64,000 nt of DNA. Source: a virus. Positions within the stretch are counted from its first letter, which is position 1, and every line of letters begins with the position of its first letter. Below are positions 27,993 to 40,800 of this stretch, piece after piece. The stretch covers positions 62,001-126,000 of IMG/VR virus record IMGVR_UViG_3300042453_004886; one strand, 5' to 3'. A program made the translations under genes and the position numbers. Below the pieces are notes generated by a model, which ran no database searches, was not told the DNA's origin, and saw nothing but the letters and a program-made list of their open reading frames with translations.

Positions 27993-28005
27993 AAATACTC
28001 CTAAT

Positions 28006-29130
28006 TTATGCCGGTATAAAAGTGTAAAGGTATGAAATTCTTAAGTTCATAGGAACATATGAAGCGCCTGATCCAGAGCTTTGTCCTATAGTAGCACTTT
28101 CAAAAGTTAGTGTAGTTTCACTGCTTGAAGCTAAAACTGCGTACCCGTCACTTTCGTTTCTCTCGGGGGTCCAGTATTGACCAGCTAGCTCCGCTTTTCC
28201 GCCAATAAACAATAAAGAAAGAATAACAAGCTTTTTTCCGCCAGGTGCCGCAGGAAAACTATACGTGTAGTCTGTATCAGTAGTAGGTGTAGCTACCACT
28301 ACACTAGCCCAGTATAAATTATCAAGTCTATCGTAATGATTTTTTAGATTTTGTTCTAGCTTACTATAATCTACAGCGCCGTCTAGAATATTAGTCGCAC
28401 TTATTGTTAGATTATCTAGGTAACCTAATAGTTTACTTGTAGGAATAGATCCATCTCTAATAATGCTACCTTCAATAGTTCCGTCTGGATTAATTAATCT
28501 GCCTACATAACCGTTTGTATTAGATGAGGTCCATATACCAATTCCACCTGCTTGAACTGCTCCTACATAAATAGCTCCACGTTGACTATGATTATTCGTG
28601 TGTGCATTATCTGCGCCCCATCCTCTAATTCCAAGAGCGCTTCCATAAAAAATAGCTTGGTTATCCGGATGTGAAGGCTCAATTTTTACAGTGCCTGAAT
28701 TCGAATTAGCTTCGCTAGCGGTGCCGGGCTGAGTGCCGTCTTTTAGAGGAATAGGCGTAAATGGCTCATAATGGGCAATGTTCCAAACTAGCTCATCGTC
28801 TTTAATTCTTGAAATAGATCCTTTTGTGGTTGTATCTAACTTCAACCAGTGATTTTCACTACTGACTACCTTAAAAAGAGCTTCTGCATTTAAATTTGGA
28901 TTTGGTTCATTTCCGTTTGCTACTGGAATGTACGCACTATTAAGATTTACACCCTCGCCTCGGGCGTGAAGACCGTCAACCATATCTGCATTGAAATAGC
29001 CAAGAGGAGCTGTTCCATTCGCATCCGGACCGTTATTTAATGAGGAGTTGTGTCCCTGGCCGATACCGTGGACTCGGTTTTTACCTGTAATTTTCTTCTG
29101 GATGTGGTTAATAAACTGCAGAAAGTCCAC
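28006..29130 (-). CDS. Tail-fibre-like protein, 374 aa
   Basis: A 374-aa protein starting MDFLQFINHIQKKI. 'PLGYFNADMVDGLHARG' (about residues 41-57) is the short motif NADtvDGlha common in phage tail fibres. The middle is Gly/Asn/Ser-rich beta text and the C-terminus (about 265-374) is a compact beta domain (KKLVILSLLFIGGKAEL). Its ATG lies 3 nt after the portal stop. A head or tail fibre role is likely. Confidence 0.55.
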   Translation of the reverse strand: MDFLQFINHIQKKITGKNRVHGIGQGHNSSLNNGPDANGTAPLGYFNADMVDGLHARGEGVNLNSAYIPVANGNEPNPNLNAEALFKVVSSENHWLKLDTTTKGSISRIKDDELVWNIAHYEPFTPIPLKDGTQPGTASEANSNSGTVKIEPSHPDNQAIFYGSALGIRGWGADNAHTNNHSQRGAIYVGAVQAGGIGIWTSSNTNGYVGRLINPDGTIEGSIIRDGSIPTSKLLGYLDNLTISATNILDGAVDYSKLEQNLKNHYDRLDNLYWASVVVATPTTDTDYTYSFPAAPGGKKLVILSLLFIGGKAELAGQYWTPERNESDGYAVLASSSETTLTFESATIGQSSGSGASYVPMNLRISYLYTFIPA

Positions 29131-29133
29131 GGT

Positions 29134-30840
29134 TTACTCCTTTACTGGCGGCTTAGGCGTAGCCTGATTTTGCTGAGGACCCGGCGCAGGGTTTGCAGCA
29201 CCCGGCTGAATGCCCTTGGCAATAGAAGCCATGTTTTCCCGATGACGATAGCGAGCTTCTGAGTTTTTCATATTAAAATCCTGGGAAGCTTTTTCACTAT
29301 CCATTTTTTGCTTATCTTTGAGCATCTTTGCTTTGGTAGCCAAATCTTGTTTCTTGACTTCCAGATCACGATCTTTTTGACTGACAGACTCTACGCTAGC
29401 TTTTGCTCTGACCATGGCAGCGTCTGCCTTGATCTTGTCGTTATCAACCTTCTTGACAGGAGCCATAAGGATCTTCTTTTGGTCTTCCTGACTGAGGATG
29501 GGCTTGAGCGTCTTGGAGGGCAAGCCAAACATCTCTCGAACTTCGTTGAGATCCTGCTCGTCTGCAGGGTTGAGGTAACCATTTTTGACCAGCTTATCAA
29601 ACACACTTGCCAGAACCGTACTGGTGGCTGGGTCAAAGGGCTCAATGATAAACTCGCCGGGATCTGTATTGTCAAAGTTCAAGCGAATCATCTGACCGAT
29701 GACCTGTTCACAGAACGGCTCCACGATTTCTTTTGCAAGTGCTTGAATCATGAGCTTGAAAACATTCCAGTGAGTCTGACCAGGATTGCTTAGTCCAGCT
29801 GAGCCTTCTTCTAGTAGAAGCTGCGGAATAAGTAATCCCCTGAATATTGCTCTGTTGTAATAATTAATTGCATCCAAGAATACTGTACCAAAATTGTTTC
29901 CAGTTGTCAGAGTATCAATCTTGATATCGTCTTGCATCGAAGGACGCTGGAAAACAAGAGCAGTTCCTCGATGCATCTCTGCCAGAGCTGCTTCAGCGGC
30001 CTCTCTGATGGTCATATTGCGTAGTTTTCCAGTTGTATGGTCATGGACACTATCTGGAGTTACACCGGCTGGAACGACCGCGTAGGTGATTGGAGTGCCG
30101 TACCTGTCGAGAGCAACGTTATACATCTCAAGAACGATATCCTTGAGGGTCCAGTTCTTGTAGATCTTCTGAATAGCAGAGGTGCCCGTGTACATGCCTG
30201 AACGCTTGTTATGTACGGTCAAACAAAGCTTGGACTTGGGCAGATGGTTGTAAGTAGCTCCATCTACCCCAATCTGCCAGATACCGCAGTGGGTGATTCC
30301 AGCAGGAGGCGTGTAATAAGGATTATCCAGAGGAGCTTTGTCAATCAATCTTCCGTGAACATTGGGGACAATCAAAATAGACGCAGGGTGGTAGTTAATG
30401 ATTTCATCAATTTGAATCTTGCCTTCTACAAGCTTCCAGAGAACCTCTGAAACGCTGTAACCAAAGATGAGGCTGGATTCCGTGAGTTCACCAATGGCGT
30501 ACTCAACAGTCCCTTCCATTTCATCAATGGCTTTTCTGACAAAAGTTTGAATCTGAGCATCGGGGTGCCGGTATTCCCTGACGGAGGCGATCAGGGAGAG
30601 TTTCATGAACTCGATACCGGCACCCACGGTCTCATCTGTCTTGGCTGCCCGCTCATACTCAATCAGACGACTGAAGTTGGCGGGAGCCATGTACTGAGTA
30701 AGCATTCCCGGGCCACGAGAAAGCGTACTCCCTATCTGGCGTGCGCTGCCGCGAGGAAGGCGATCACGCTCTAATTCAGCACTGGCTGTTTCAGCTGCAG
30801 CTTGTACTGGATTTGCAGTTTCTCGCCTTCTTCTGGCCAT
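29134..30840 (-). CDS. Portal protein (DUF935/Mu gp29-like)
   Basis: A 568-aa portal, the dodecameric ring through which DNA is packaged and ejected. Residues about 165-395 contain portal-family text: YHPASILIVPNVHGRLID, NWTLKDIVLEMYNVALDRYGTPITYAVVPAG, IDTLTTGNNFGTVFLDAINYYNRAIFRGLLIPQLLLEEG, HWNVFKLMIQALAKEIVEPFCEQVI. The last 130 residues are a long basic/acidic helix with a Pro/Gln-rich end. It precedes protease/scaffold and capsid genes in transcription order, though a fibre group lies in between, which is unusual. Confidence 0.85.
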   Translation of the reverse strand: MARRRRETANPVQAAAETASAELERDRLPRGSARQIGSTLSRGPGMLTQYMAPANFSRLIEYERAAKTDETVGAGIEFMKLSLIASVREYRHPDAQIQTFVRKAIDEMEGTVEYAIGELTESSLIFGYSVSEVLWKLVEGKIQIDEIINYHPASILIVPNVHGRLIDKAPLDNPYYTPPAGITHCGIWQIGVDGATYNHLPKSKLCLTVHNKRSGMYTGTSAIQKIYKNWTLKDIVLEMYNVALDRYGTPITYAVVPAGVTPDSVHDHTTGKLRNMTIREAAEAALAEMHRGTALVFQRPSMQDDIKIDTLTTGNNFGTVFLDAINYYNRAIFRGLLIPQLLLEEGSAGLSNPGQTHWNVFKLMIQALAKEIVEPFCEQVIGQMIRLNFDNTDPGEFIIEPFDPATSTVLASVFDKLVKNGYLNPADEQDLNEVREMFGLPSKTLKPILSQEDQKKILMAPVKKVDNDKIKADAAMVRAKASVESVSQKDRDLEVKKQDLATKAKMLKDKQKMDSEKASQDFNMKNSEARYRHRENMASIAKGIQPGAANPAPGPQQNQATPKPPVKE

Positions 30841-30866
30841 TTTTACCTCTTGGTTAGGCAGGGCAT

Positions 30867-31711
30867 CTATCTATTAAATCTACCATCAAAGTCGCCACGC
30901 ATGAATGCTAAAGACTCTGCTGCTTTTTGTTCTCTTTCTGACAGAGCAGAGAGGGACTCTGCCCAGGCTTCTGCTTCTGTATCTGACATGGCGTAGAACT
31001 CTGATGGCTGAATGTTTCCATACCTGGCTAGCTGAGCGCCAATGTCTAGGTTCAGGAAACGGCGATACTGCTGCCGAACAGCTTTTTTGAGAGCTGCTGG
31101 ACCTGCTGCATCTCAGGCTTACCAAGGAAGAACATCTCAAGGAATAGTGCTTGATAAAACTGACCATCCTTGAGGGTAAGCATGTCTGACCGCTTGCTCC
31201 AAGAGAAGTTTGAAAGATCCTGCTTGTCAACCTTTTCAAGGCACTGGTAAGCAAGAGCTTCTTCAAGCTTACCGCGCTTTGATAGCTCTTCGCCGTCAAA
31301 GCCTTCAAGAAGCGCACGACGATCCGAGTTACGGGGCTCGCGGAAAATAACCTTACGCCCACTGAGAAGCTCTACAGGCTTGATGCCGGACTCAAGAAGA
31401 GTCTTTGCAAGCTTCTCTGCCTGAGCGTACTCATCCTTGTTGATAGTGTTGGCTTGAATGAAAAGTTGCTCATAGAACTGACCATCCTTGTAGCTCAGGA
31501 GATCAGCCTTCTTCTGCCAAGTAAGCTGGGCAAGATCAGATTCGCCATCTTTTACCAAGCAGGTGTAAGCAAGTGCTTCTTCCATGCGGCCTGGCTTGCT
31601 CAGCTCTTCACCGCCAAAACCTTCCTGAAGAAGGCGACGGTCTGAGTTTCCTGCTTCTCTAAAAACAATCATCCTACCGCTAGGTAGTTCTACTGGAGCG
31701 CTGAGATTCAT
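30867..31711 (-). CDS. Frameshift product of tail-assembly-chaperone-like gene (281 aa predicted)
   Basis: The 219-aa frame (31711 to 31052) contains A AAA AAG in the correct phase (after codon 208). A -1 slip there continues in a second frame, AVRQQYRRFLNLDIGAQLARYGN..., to a TAG at 30867. That second frame has protein-like text (QPSEFYAMSDTEAEAWAESLSALSEREQKAAE) but no obvious start of its own, and it fills an otherwise empty 185-nt gap. Frameshifted pairs of this kind are a hallmark of tail-assembly chaperones (lambda G/GT and analogues), where the long form binds the tape measure. Predicted from sequence, not demonstrated. Confidence 0.7.
31052..31711 (-). CDS. Tail-assembly-chaperone-like protein with internal duplication (219 aa)
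   Basis: The unshifted product is 219 aa and consists of two tandem repeats of about 105 residues. 'VELPSGRMIVFREAGNSDRRLLQEGFGGEELSKPGRMEEALAYTCL' is matched by 'VELLSGRKVIFREPRNSDRRALLEGFDGEELSKRGKLEEALAYQCL', and 'DLLSYKDGQFYEQLF' by 'DMLTLKDGQFYQALF'. The 'LPSG..v.fREP...D.R' start is typical of phage tail-assembly chaperones. It is the first minus-strand gene after the divergent promoter region and has a GGAGGA ribosome site. Confidence 0.6.
   Translation of the reverse strand: MNLSAPVELPSGRMIVFREAGNSDRRLLQEGFGGEELSKPGRMEEALAYTCLVKDGESDLAQLTWQKKADLLSYKDGQFYEQLFIQANTINKDEYAQAEKLAKTLLESGIKPVELLSGRKVIFREPRNSDRRALLEGFDGEELSKRGKLEEALAYQCLEKVDKQDLSNFSWSKRSDMLTLKDGQFYQALFLEMFFLGKPEMQQVQQLSKKLFGSSIAVS
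31082..31088 (-). other. Programmed -1 ribosomal frameshift slippery site A AAA AAG
   Basis: The heptamer A AAA AAG is in the classical X XXY YYZ phase relative to the 219-aa frame and is the same heptamer used by E. coli dnaX. Downstream within 5 nt is a small GCTG..CAGC hairpin, and upstream is a weak SD-like AGCAGGTCC. A -1 slip gives a 71-residue extension to 30867. Confidence 0.7.
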
Positions 31712-31865
31712 GAGATTCCTCCTGTTTTTACTTGGTGTCTAGAAAAATATAGCACCTAATTTATTCTAGTTAAGTATTTTAGAAAAGTCTAGTAGAAAAT
31801 AGAAGATTTAAAAAATAATTGTTGTAAAATGTTTTTATAGATAATTCTACAAAACCGAGGTAAAG
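31712..31865. promoter_or_regulatory. AT-rich divergent promoter region
   Basis: A 154-nt AT-rich gap separates the minus-strand structural block from the giant plus-strand gene. On the plus strand TTTTTATAGATAATTC ends about 14 nt before GAGGTAAAG, the ribosome site of the giant gene. On the minus strand CTAGAATAAATT lies about 50 nt upstream of the chaperone start. The TNTAGA motif recurs before other AT-rich operons. No copy of the right-hand GGTGCGTAC element is present here. Confidence 0.45.
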
Positions 31866-34800
31866 ATGGATCGGTTTTCAAATCCAAGAGACTTTAGATA
31901 TAAAGAAGAAATAGAAACAACTTTAGTAAATCTTTTTAATGCTGTCCTTGATGAATACGCTGAGGCAGATGTCTTCTCTGAGGATACGGCTGAAGCTGTA
32001 GACTCGTCTACAAAATTAAAATTAGAAGCTATCCAAGTTATAAAAGACTTTCTCCAGGACAAATATACTGGAAACATCTTTAATGATGTCATGACCCTTA
32101 CTCAAGAGGGTAACTTAAAATTTATTGCAGAAGAACTTATAAATCTGTATGGGGATCCTCAAAACCTCAGCGTACTTTTAGATGATTTTTCTAAAGATGG
32201 TATAAAAGGCACTCACGCTGGCGTAATCAAACATTTATCAAAGTTTTCGCAAGATTTCGTAAAAGCCAGCTTTTTTAGCAGATTCAACGATCAGCAGGAC
32301 TTAAAAGATGACGGCACGTTTGACTACAGGCTTGGTAGGTCTTTTTTAACAAGCAAATACTCAAAACTGAGCCGGGTAAACAGATTAGGAGCACCAGAGC
32401 TCGGGCTAGATGCCAGAGGCATGGTGGACTTTTACAGAAACCTTGTAAAAGACTCTTACAGCCCAGGGCTTGTTTCAGGTTACAACATTGGTCGAGCAAT
32501 GCTTGGATCTATTGTTGGAGCCAAAGAATCCGTACAAATCGGTATGTTCCAGATGGAACACGGGATTCTTCTTGACGCTTTGAGACTTCAACAAGAGCTC
32601 GGTACAAAAGTTAATCTCATGCTCAGCCCACCTCAAAAAAGAGATGGGGCACCCCAAGAAGTCGGATTCTTCAACGTCATTGCCCGAAACTTACTGGGTG
32701 GAACTTCTGTAGAATTTGACAAACAAGTTATGGAGGGCGTAGCAAAAGCCGGTTACGCACACTACAAATTCTTAGGCGTAGACCTTGAGTCCTCCTTGGA
32801 AAACAGAAAAGTCATGATTGGTTCATTCAACATGACCCGAGGCGCTCTGGGCCAGATCATTGACCAGTCTAGAAATTTAGTCAGTAAACACCCGCACAAC
32901 TTTGAGCTTGGGTTCTTGATTGACTACGGGTTGGTTAAAAACCACGGACTTAGAAAGTCTGCATTTGAACGTATAACCAAAGAAGCAAAAGATTACGCTG
33001 GTTGGTTGTTTAATAGAGGAAATGACAGACTAAAACCACTTGGTTACAATCCAGAGCATATTCTATCCGGTCCTCAAACTTATGAAAAAATAAGGCAGGC
33101 GCTAGGATTTGGAGATGGGGTAAACCCTGAAAACTTGACTAAAAAAGTCAATGCTTTCTTTGCTCTGAACGTTATTACAGACCGAGGAATGGGCGTTGAT
33201 AGCGAGGGAAGACCTACAGGTAGATCTATATCTGGAAATAATCCACAGGAAGGTTTTTACCACACACTAGAGCAAAAACTAAGAGCTAGCACAGAATCTA
33301 AAATTACAATCCTTATATCTAGCAACTTTAAAGGAATAAGAAATCAAAACATTGGTGGAAGTCAAGACGCCTTCGAGTCTGGTGCATTTAAAGCACTACA
33401 AGATTTGAAAAGACAGTATCAAGACAGACTAGAAATAATTGAAACTCACGAACACATCCACGCTAAGACAGCTTTGATCTACGGAGAAAGCGGTGAGCTA
33501 GACATTATCAGCGGAAGCGCAAACGTGTCTGGACAAGGTTTTGGTGGTGAATCACAAGACGTAGGCCTATACTTGTCTTCAAAACATTTTGTAAAAGCTT
33601 CCAAGTATTTAGAAAAGCAAGCAGAAAACGTACTTGGTTACTTACAGACCTTGGCCGTAAGACCTGTACTCAGAAAATCACTGGTAAGAGAAAGCAACGC
33701 AATATCAGAAACACTGATGCGTGAGCTCAAGCTTCGTCTGAGCCCAGAACTGATGAAACGAGTTACTTTTACAGCAATTCAGCACATGGGTAGTGATGGA
33801 GAAATTTACCAAAAAGGTACACGAGTAAGTATATCTTTAAACATCAAGGGAGTCAGGGGTAAAGGAAGGTTTTACGTTGCAAACGCTCTCTCATTTGACG
33901 TATTTGAATACCTTGGAGAGCCAACAAGACTGTATATTCCGCAGCTGTACAAGATCATAGACCCAGTTCTGGGTATGCACCCAGAACAGCGCGTGAATAT
34001 GGATCCAAAAGCGCCAGGTTCTACAGGTATGCGTGGAGCGCTTACCGTGCAAGAATTTAGCGCGGCAGCTGTTGTGGCTGCAGGTATTGATTCTGCATAC
34101 AGTCAGCTAAACTCTGAGGCAGCAAAACTTACTGGATCCTACAGCGAACATATTTTAGATAAAACTGTGTTTGCAAGAATGATAAAAAAATCTATGAAGG
34201 AAGGCTTCAGAGAAACCTTTAAAAACTTTGAAGGTCTTCCCCTTGGCCAGTCTTCTCACGCAAGATCTTTCAAAAGACTTATCTTTGGCTTGACTGTTAG
34301 AGAACTATCAAAAGGTACGAGCTTATCTGAGACCGAGAAAAAGGTTTTACTTGAGCAAGCAAGGCTGATGGGCCTTAACAAGACTGAGTCTGGTTTAGTT
34401 TCAAGAATACTTAGAAAGGTAGCCGCGTTATTTGGGTTTAAAACACCGGATACTAAAGTTGCTTCTCTCTTGGATCTTTCTGATTACCCTGAAGTAGACC
34501 CACACACTCTCGATAGAAGCTTTTACTTGGATGAATTTGATTACGATACAGATTTGATGGGTAATAAAATACAGCACAAAGCAAATGCTCCCAGCGAAGT
34601 TATACGTGTACTCGAAAACGGAACCCGAGTAGAAAAATCAAAATTAAGGTTCACCGTACTTGCTCAGAGTCTAAGTCACGAAGCTCCTGCAAACATCTTT
34701 ATAACAGAAGGTTTTAACGAGCTTTACGCGTTTAACTACGATTCAACTGCAGAAACTCTCTACGGTTTTCTAAACGCCGCTAAACCAGATGCTCTACCAC

Positions 34801-37800
34801 AGCGTCAGCAGAACATGTTGGGTTCTGACACTGGTTTACTTACAGTTACGGGTAGTGCGGCAGAATATATTAAAAAAGTAAAACTAAAAATAAAAGGACC
34901 TGAAAAGGACTCAGCAGGAAACGTTTTAGAATCTCGTGCAAGGTTTGGAAACAGATTTAACATCCTACTTATGAATGGTATGGGTGAATCTACCTTCATG
35001 AACTCAAAAGTCATGAATGGTGCCTATGTTACCCGAGAAATCAAAAAAACAAAAAGTTACTTTACAGGTAGCGTAGGTGGTTCGATTACAAATGATGAAA
35101 TATCATTTATTGACCAAAGACTGAAACGGGACAAAGAAGGTAACTGGACTTTATACGATCCAAAAAGTAAAAAATACGAAAGAGTATCCCAAGAGGATGG
35201 AAAACCACTTCTTACAATAGATATAGATCAAAGAAACATAAAGCTTTTGGAATTCTTTAACTCCGAGGGGGTTAAAACCGATTCCACAATGCCAAACCCT
35301 ATCTATGACATGTCCGGGCACAAACTGGAAATCATGGACATACAGACCAGTATGGGTGCCAGTGGAAAGCTCGAAATAGAGTTCAACTACAGGGTTCTTT
35401 CACCTGCAGGCGGATCTATGAGAATCTTGTCCAGCGGTCTAAAAATGGTCACTGTAGGTGTAAAGGGTGGCTTTTTTGATGTCATTGCAGGCGGAATAAA
35501 CAAATCTATTGAGTCTTTAAAATCCGAGGACTTGACCTATAGAACAAAAGAAGGCGGATCCTTAAGTCTTGGTACCTACGGAGAATTCTATCAAGACGTG
35601 TTTACCATGTGGGGTAAAAAAATAGATCCCTCGATGTCTGAAAAACAAAAAGAATCCATGACAGGTGAAATGATTCACTTGATGGTAGGTGAATCTATTG
35701 TAAAAACAGGCGTTGTATTCCTGCAGACAGCTGCAATTCGTTTAGAAGAAAAAAGATTTTACAGCAGGGTTGTTGACATATTTAGTGATGACGCAAAGTT
35801 TGATGTATTTAAAAGAATGCTTGAAAGCTTTGAAAAACAGTCTGAATCAGCAAAAAAAGGTACCGGTATTAATAGGACTATCTTAAAAGGTATCAATCAT
35901 CTTTTAGGAGGCTCTGGCTTAGACGAGGTAAAACTTACCGAAGAGCTTAAACAAAAAAATAGAAAAAATCTACTTAAGTCAATCAGATCAATAAGAAATA
36001 AACTACTTAGAGGTGACGATTTCGGTACCGTACTCAGTAGCATATCGGACAAGCACGCCCTGACAGCGGCAGCAGCCCTGCACGTCATGCAATCCATGCT
36101 GGCTGGCGTAAAAGCAGATAGCTTCATGGAAGAGACGTCCAGGCGTCTTTCTGGTGCGGCTATCACACCGATGAACGAACCTCAATTTGACTTTAGCACG
36201 CCGGTTCCCTTGGTGCTTGACGACGCTTTCTCAGTAAAAGCTTTTCCAATGTCTAACCGCATGAGCGCTCTTATGCCAGGAAACCAAGCTGGTAGCCATA
36301 CTCAAACTGTTCTTGGAGCTCTGTCTAGAAACCTGGGAGTCGAAAAACGAGATAGACAGCTGTCAGAACTTTTTTCGCTGGCTTACTTGGGAGGAAGTGC
36401 AACTCAGATTGCTCAAAGAGCACTCGGTAAAAAATCAAAGGTATCCATCAAAGATCTTAGTTCATTCCATCAAGATTACATGCCAAGTCTTCTTATTGGT
36501 GGTGTCAACTTTGAACCACTTGCTTATGCATTTGCAGGCATGTCCAGAGAACACGAAGCTGCGTTTGGAACTATAACAGATTCAGTAAGAAGGCTTACAT
36601 ATGAAGATCTAAGTCCAGAAGAAATAAAAATAGAAGAAGCTAAGGCTATAGAAGCAGTAAAAAGTTTAGGTACACCAGGTACAAGAATTGCTCAAAACTT
36701 TTCTTCTGGTGTGCAGTCTGCAAGATCAGACATGAAGATATTTGAGCTCATGAAAAAATACAAGGTAGGCTCACCTAGAATGAGAATACCTGTTTTTGAG
36801 TTTACTGCTGTAGGTAGCGGCAGAAACAGATTCAGTGCTTCAAACCTTGTGGCCTATGAAGAGGTCTCGTTGCTCTCTGCTGAAACGTTGACGGAACTTC
36901 AGGGTGTGTTTAGCGACTTTTCCTCCGAAATATTTGACTTGCACGTAGAAGCAATGCGAGGGCTGCACAAAGTAAGAGCTCTCAGGCTTCAAATGGCTGC
37001 TACAGGAGGTTTGGTTACAAAAGAAACCAGAGACCAGTACTTGGGATACTTGGACAAGATAAGAAGGCTTCAAAGCGAAATAGAAAACCTTGCTGCAACA
37101 GATGTTCAAAAATCCGGAGCAAACATTATTGGAGGCTTTGCTGTAATTGCTAACTTTATACCTGGCTTTCACAACATGAAGCTAGGTGAAGATCAAAACA
37201 TAAGGACTTTTGAAACTTCAATCATAGTTGGTGACGAAGTCATGATGAGAGTCATGAACAAAGCAGAAAAAGCTATGAAAGCAGCAGACTCTCTTGTAGA
37301 TAGAAAAGAGTTCAAAGAAAAGCTATCAAAAAAAGCGCAGAAAGCTATGGATAACCATCTTAAAAAAGTAACAAAAGCTGCAGATGTAAAGTTTGAAGCT
37401 GCCTTGCTTGAAAGCACGGATGACGCAAAAGGATACACTTCTAAAAAATCAGGTGTAGGTAAGATCCTTGAAGGATTTACCAATCTTGGTGCTGACTACT
37501 ACAAAAAAATGAGTACTATTTCGTCAACTTCCACATTCTTGAATAGTTTAATAAACATAAGTGAAGCATTTGAAACTATTTACGGAGTTCAGATATCTGG
37601 AAAAACTAATATTGATGACGTTGTAAAAACTTTTACAAGATCAGACGATACTAGTTATTTCCGTACACAGGGCTCTCAAGATTTTTCACAAAACATTCAA
37701 CAGCTAAAAGCTTTAAAGCACGCTCAATCTGTACTTGGAACAGGGACAAGTACATACCTAGACAGTGAGCTACAAGTTCACAAAGAAAACATTCTAAAAG

Positions 37801-40800
37801 GTGTAGCTAATACAATCAAAGCACTCCAAAACGAAAAGAAATACGGTCAAGAAGTAGCTACACTAGCAAAATCATTTGAAGCTCTAAGAAAAGACCTTTT
37901 CTGGGTTAATCGAGTAAAAGAACTTAAAAAGATTGGCGAGGGCGGAGAGTTTGAAAGCGTTCAGGAAGCAAGAGATATTATCTTTAATAAGTTATCAAAA
38001 GTAACCGATTTTATAAGATACTTTGAAGATACCCCAAGACTAGGACTGGACAGAGATATAATTCTTCAAAGATTAAGGAAAGACAGAGATAAACTATTAA
38101 AAGAAAAATCAATCGTTGACACAATTATTAAAAAAGAACAAAGAATTATAGACAACGAAGATAAAGTAAAAAATATAATACGTTCCATACAAAAAAAGAG
38201 TCAAGGATCTACTCTTGGTGAAGTTTTAAGTGAAAGAACAAAAGTTACAGAAGAAAACGGAGAAAAAAAGAAGTCTGTATCAACAGAAGTTATTGGATCC
38301 TTTGGTCAAGCAAACGTTGACTTGTTACGGGTACAACTAAGCATATTTGAAAACAAAGCCAGAATGGCCGGGCTGTCTAAGGGTGTAGCAGACGTTCTTC
38401 ACGACACAATAAGAATGAAGAAGTTTGAAATTGCACTCTACGAAAATAGATTAAACCCTGCTGACTTAAGAAAAGGTATAGATACTTTAAAAAATCTAAT
38501 TAACTCAACAAATAATATGAGCGATAAAAAGTATTACGGAAAAATGCTTGATGTTGCTCAGTACAGGTTAGAAGTATCTACAGGCACTAAACGTAGTAAA
38601 AACAACCTTATAAAGAGAAGCGCAGAAGACGTATCTCATGCTCTCTATGCAGCCGGATTTAGCGTTCTTCAAGCTGTGGAAGATGAGTCTTCTCAAAACT
38701 CATTTGGCAGTGAAGACGAAACTGTAAAATATGTAAGAAAAGTTCAAAACCTTCTTGGTGTTTCTAATGTAAAAAATGCACTTCAACTAAGAAGTTACTT
38801 AAGAGGCATAGGGCTAGAATCTGCTTACAGCAGAGCGGGTGCTCCACTTGGATCTGAAGGTGGTGTCAAGTCTGCTCCTATATTCTCAATAAGAGAAGGA
38901 AATAGAATATTCAGACAGCTTGGTACAAGTTTTGAACTTGATGAAAAAGCCAATAGACGTTCTATATTCTTACACATGAGCGGAATGGCTCTTAATCTGG
39001 GTGACTTTGACGGTGACGTTGCAATTCTCACAACTATTGAAAGATACACATTCCTTGAACACTTAAAGCACAAACTCGGTGGAGAAGATAACCTTATTGA
39101 CGTAGAAAGATCTGCAAAAGAACTCATCAAGCAGCTTGAGCAAGCGGGTGCAGATAAAGGCACCATAGATGAATATAGGCTTCTTATAAGCAAACAACGA
39201 GATCCACTTACTAATAACTTGCTAAACCTGAAAGAAGAATATTTAAATCTAAAAACTTCTGTTACGGACTCAGCAAGAAGACTTGTAAGCACTCACATTG
39301 CCGAATACTGGGGTCTTGGAGAGAATGGTCTTTCAAAGCTTGCAGCAAACTATTATGGTAACGCTTACACGGATCCTGATGCTGACAAAGAACTTCTTGA
39401 ACAAAGACTTGCTGTCAAGCTCAATAAGTTCTCGAGTGATATGTACAGCAGCCTTCGCGAAAAAGCATCCAAACTCATAGATAAAAAGATAGCTCAATCA
39501 GACAATTTTGATAAGACTGCAAAAGCTTATGAAGCTCTTCAAGATAACGAAGAATACAGAAAGCATGTAAGAGAGTGGGTTAATAAAGATTCAGGAGCTC
39601 TTGTTGAAGAAAGTTTGGGTGATTTAAAAAACATTTTCAGCACAATAGCCGGTGTTGAGATGTCAGCAGATGAGATTTTAAGATTTGGTATCAAGACTGC
39701 TTTTGCATCTACAAAACTGATTGGTAACTTCTCTAATTTGCAAAATACCCAGCACGCACTATCCACCATGAGCAAGTTTGCAAGTCAAAAATTTTACACT
39801 GACGTTATAAACACATATGCAAATGTAAGTGGTGGGGACATCAGAGCAGTTGCTCCAGAAATTGAGTCCCACTACCAGCAGCTTCAAAAAGAAAAGCAAG
39901 AAACGTTAAATATTATTGTTAGCAGTAATCAGGGTTTCATGCAAAGACTGCAGCAGGCAACTCGTGATGCAATCAAGCCAAAAACTTCAGGTGCTACAAG
40001 CGAATCCAATAAAGGTGTCCTGCAAGAGCTTTATGAAGATAGCGTACTCATTCGAGCTATTGATGCTTCTGTAGCTCTTGTAACGGGTAAATCTTTATTT
40101 GGAAATTCTGTTAACTACAGTTTTAACAGCGCAAACGAACAAAAAATTCTTCGTAGCCTGAATGTTAACGAACTTATCAAGATTGAAACTACACCAGATG
40201 GTTCAACTCGAGCAACCTTAAAAACCGACTACGATTCAAGCTTAAAGTTTATTGTAGACGAATTGCTTGATCCTCTCGTGCGTGCTTCCAAAGACGAGCA
40301 CAGAGCAAGGGCTCTTTTACAAGAACGCTGGAAAGGAAAAGAACTAGACGCAGCTCAAAAAGACGCTTTGACCAACATAGATATCCAAGCAGAAACTCAA
40401 GCACTCATGTATGGAAAACTTCTTATAAACCAGTTCCAAGACATCAAGAGAATTTTGAAATACAGAAAAGCAGCTGAGTCCGCCGGGGAGGACGGATTTG
40501 AAAGAGCTCGATTCGGATTATCCAGACAGCTTAAACTTGTGTTCTTGCAAGAACACATGCGAGGTGGTCGCCTCAATACACCAGAAGCATTCCAGCGCGT
40601 TGTAGGAGACGTTTATCAAGATTACGCAAAAGCTGAGATGCTTGATTCTCTTGAATCCGATGCAAGAGCACTCGACCCCACAGGAAGGCTTTACGACAGC
40701 TTGCTTCCGGCTTTCAGTAAATATGCTCAGGGTGAAAATGAACTTGAAATTTATAAAGCCCTCGTTCGTAAAAACCCGGAACAATACACGGCTCTAGGAA

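Noticed and set aside
30886-31362. 158-aa minus frame overlapping the chaperone gene
   Set aside because: Different frame from both the 219-aa protein and its -1 extension; Ser/Arg/Leu-rich shadow.
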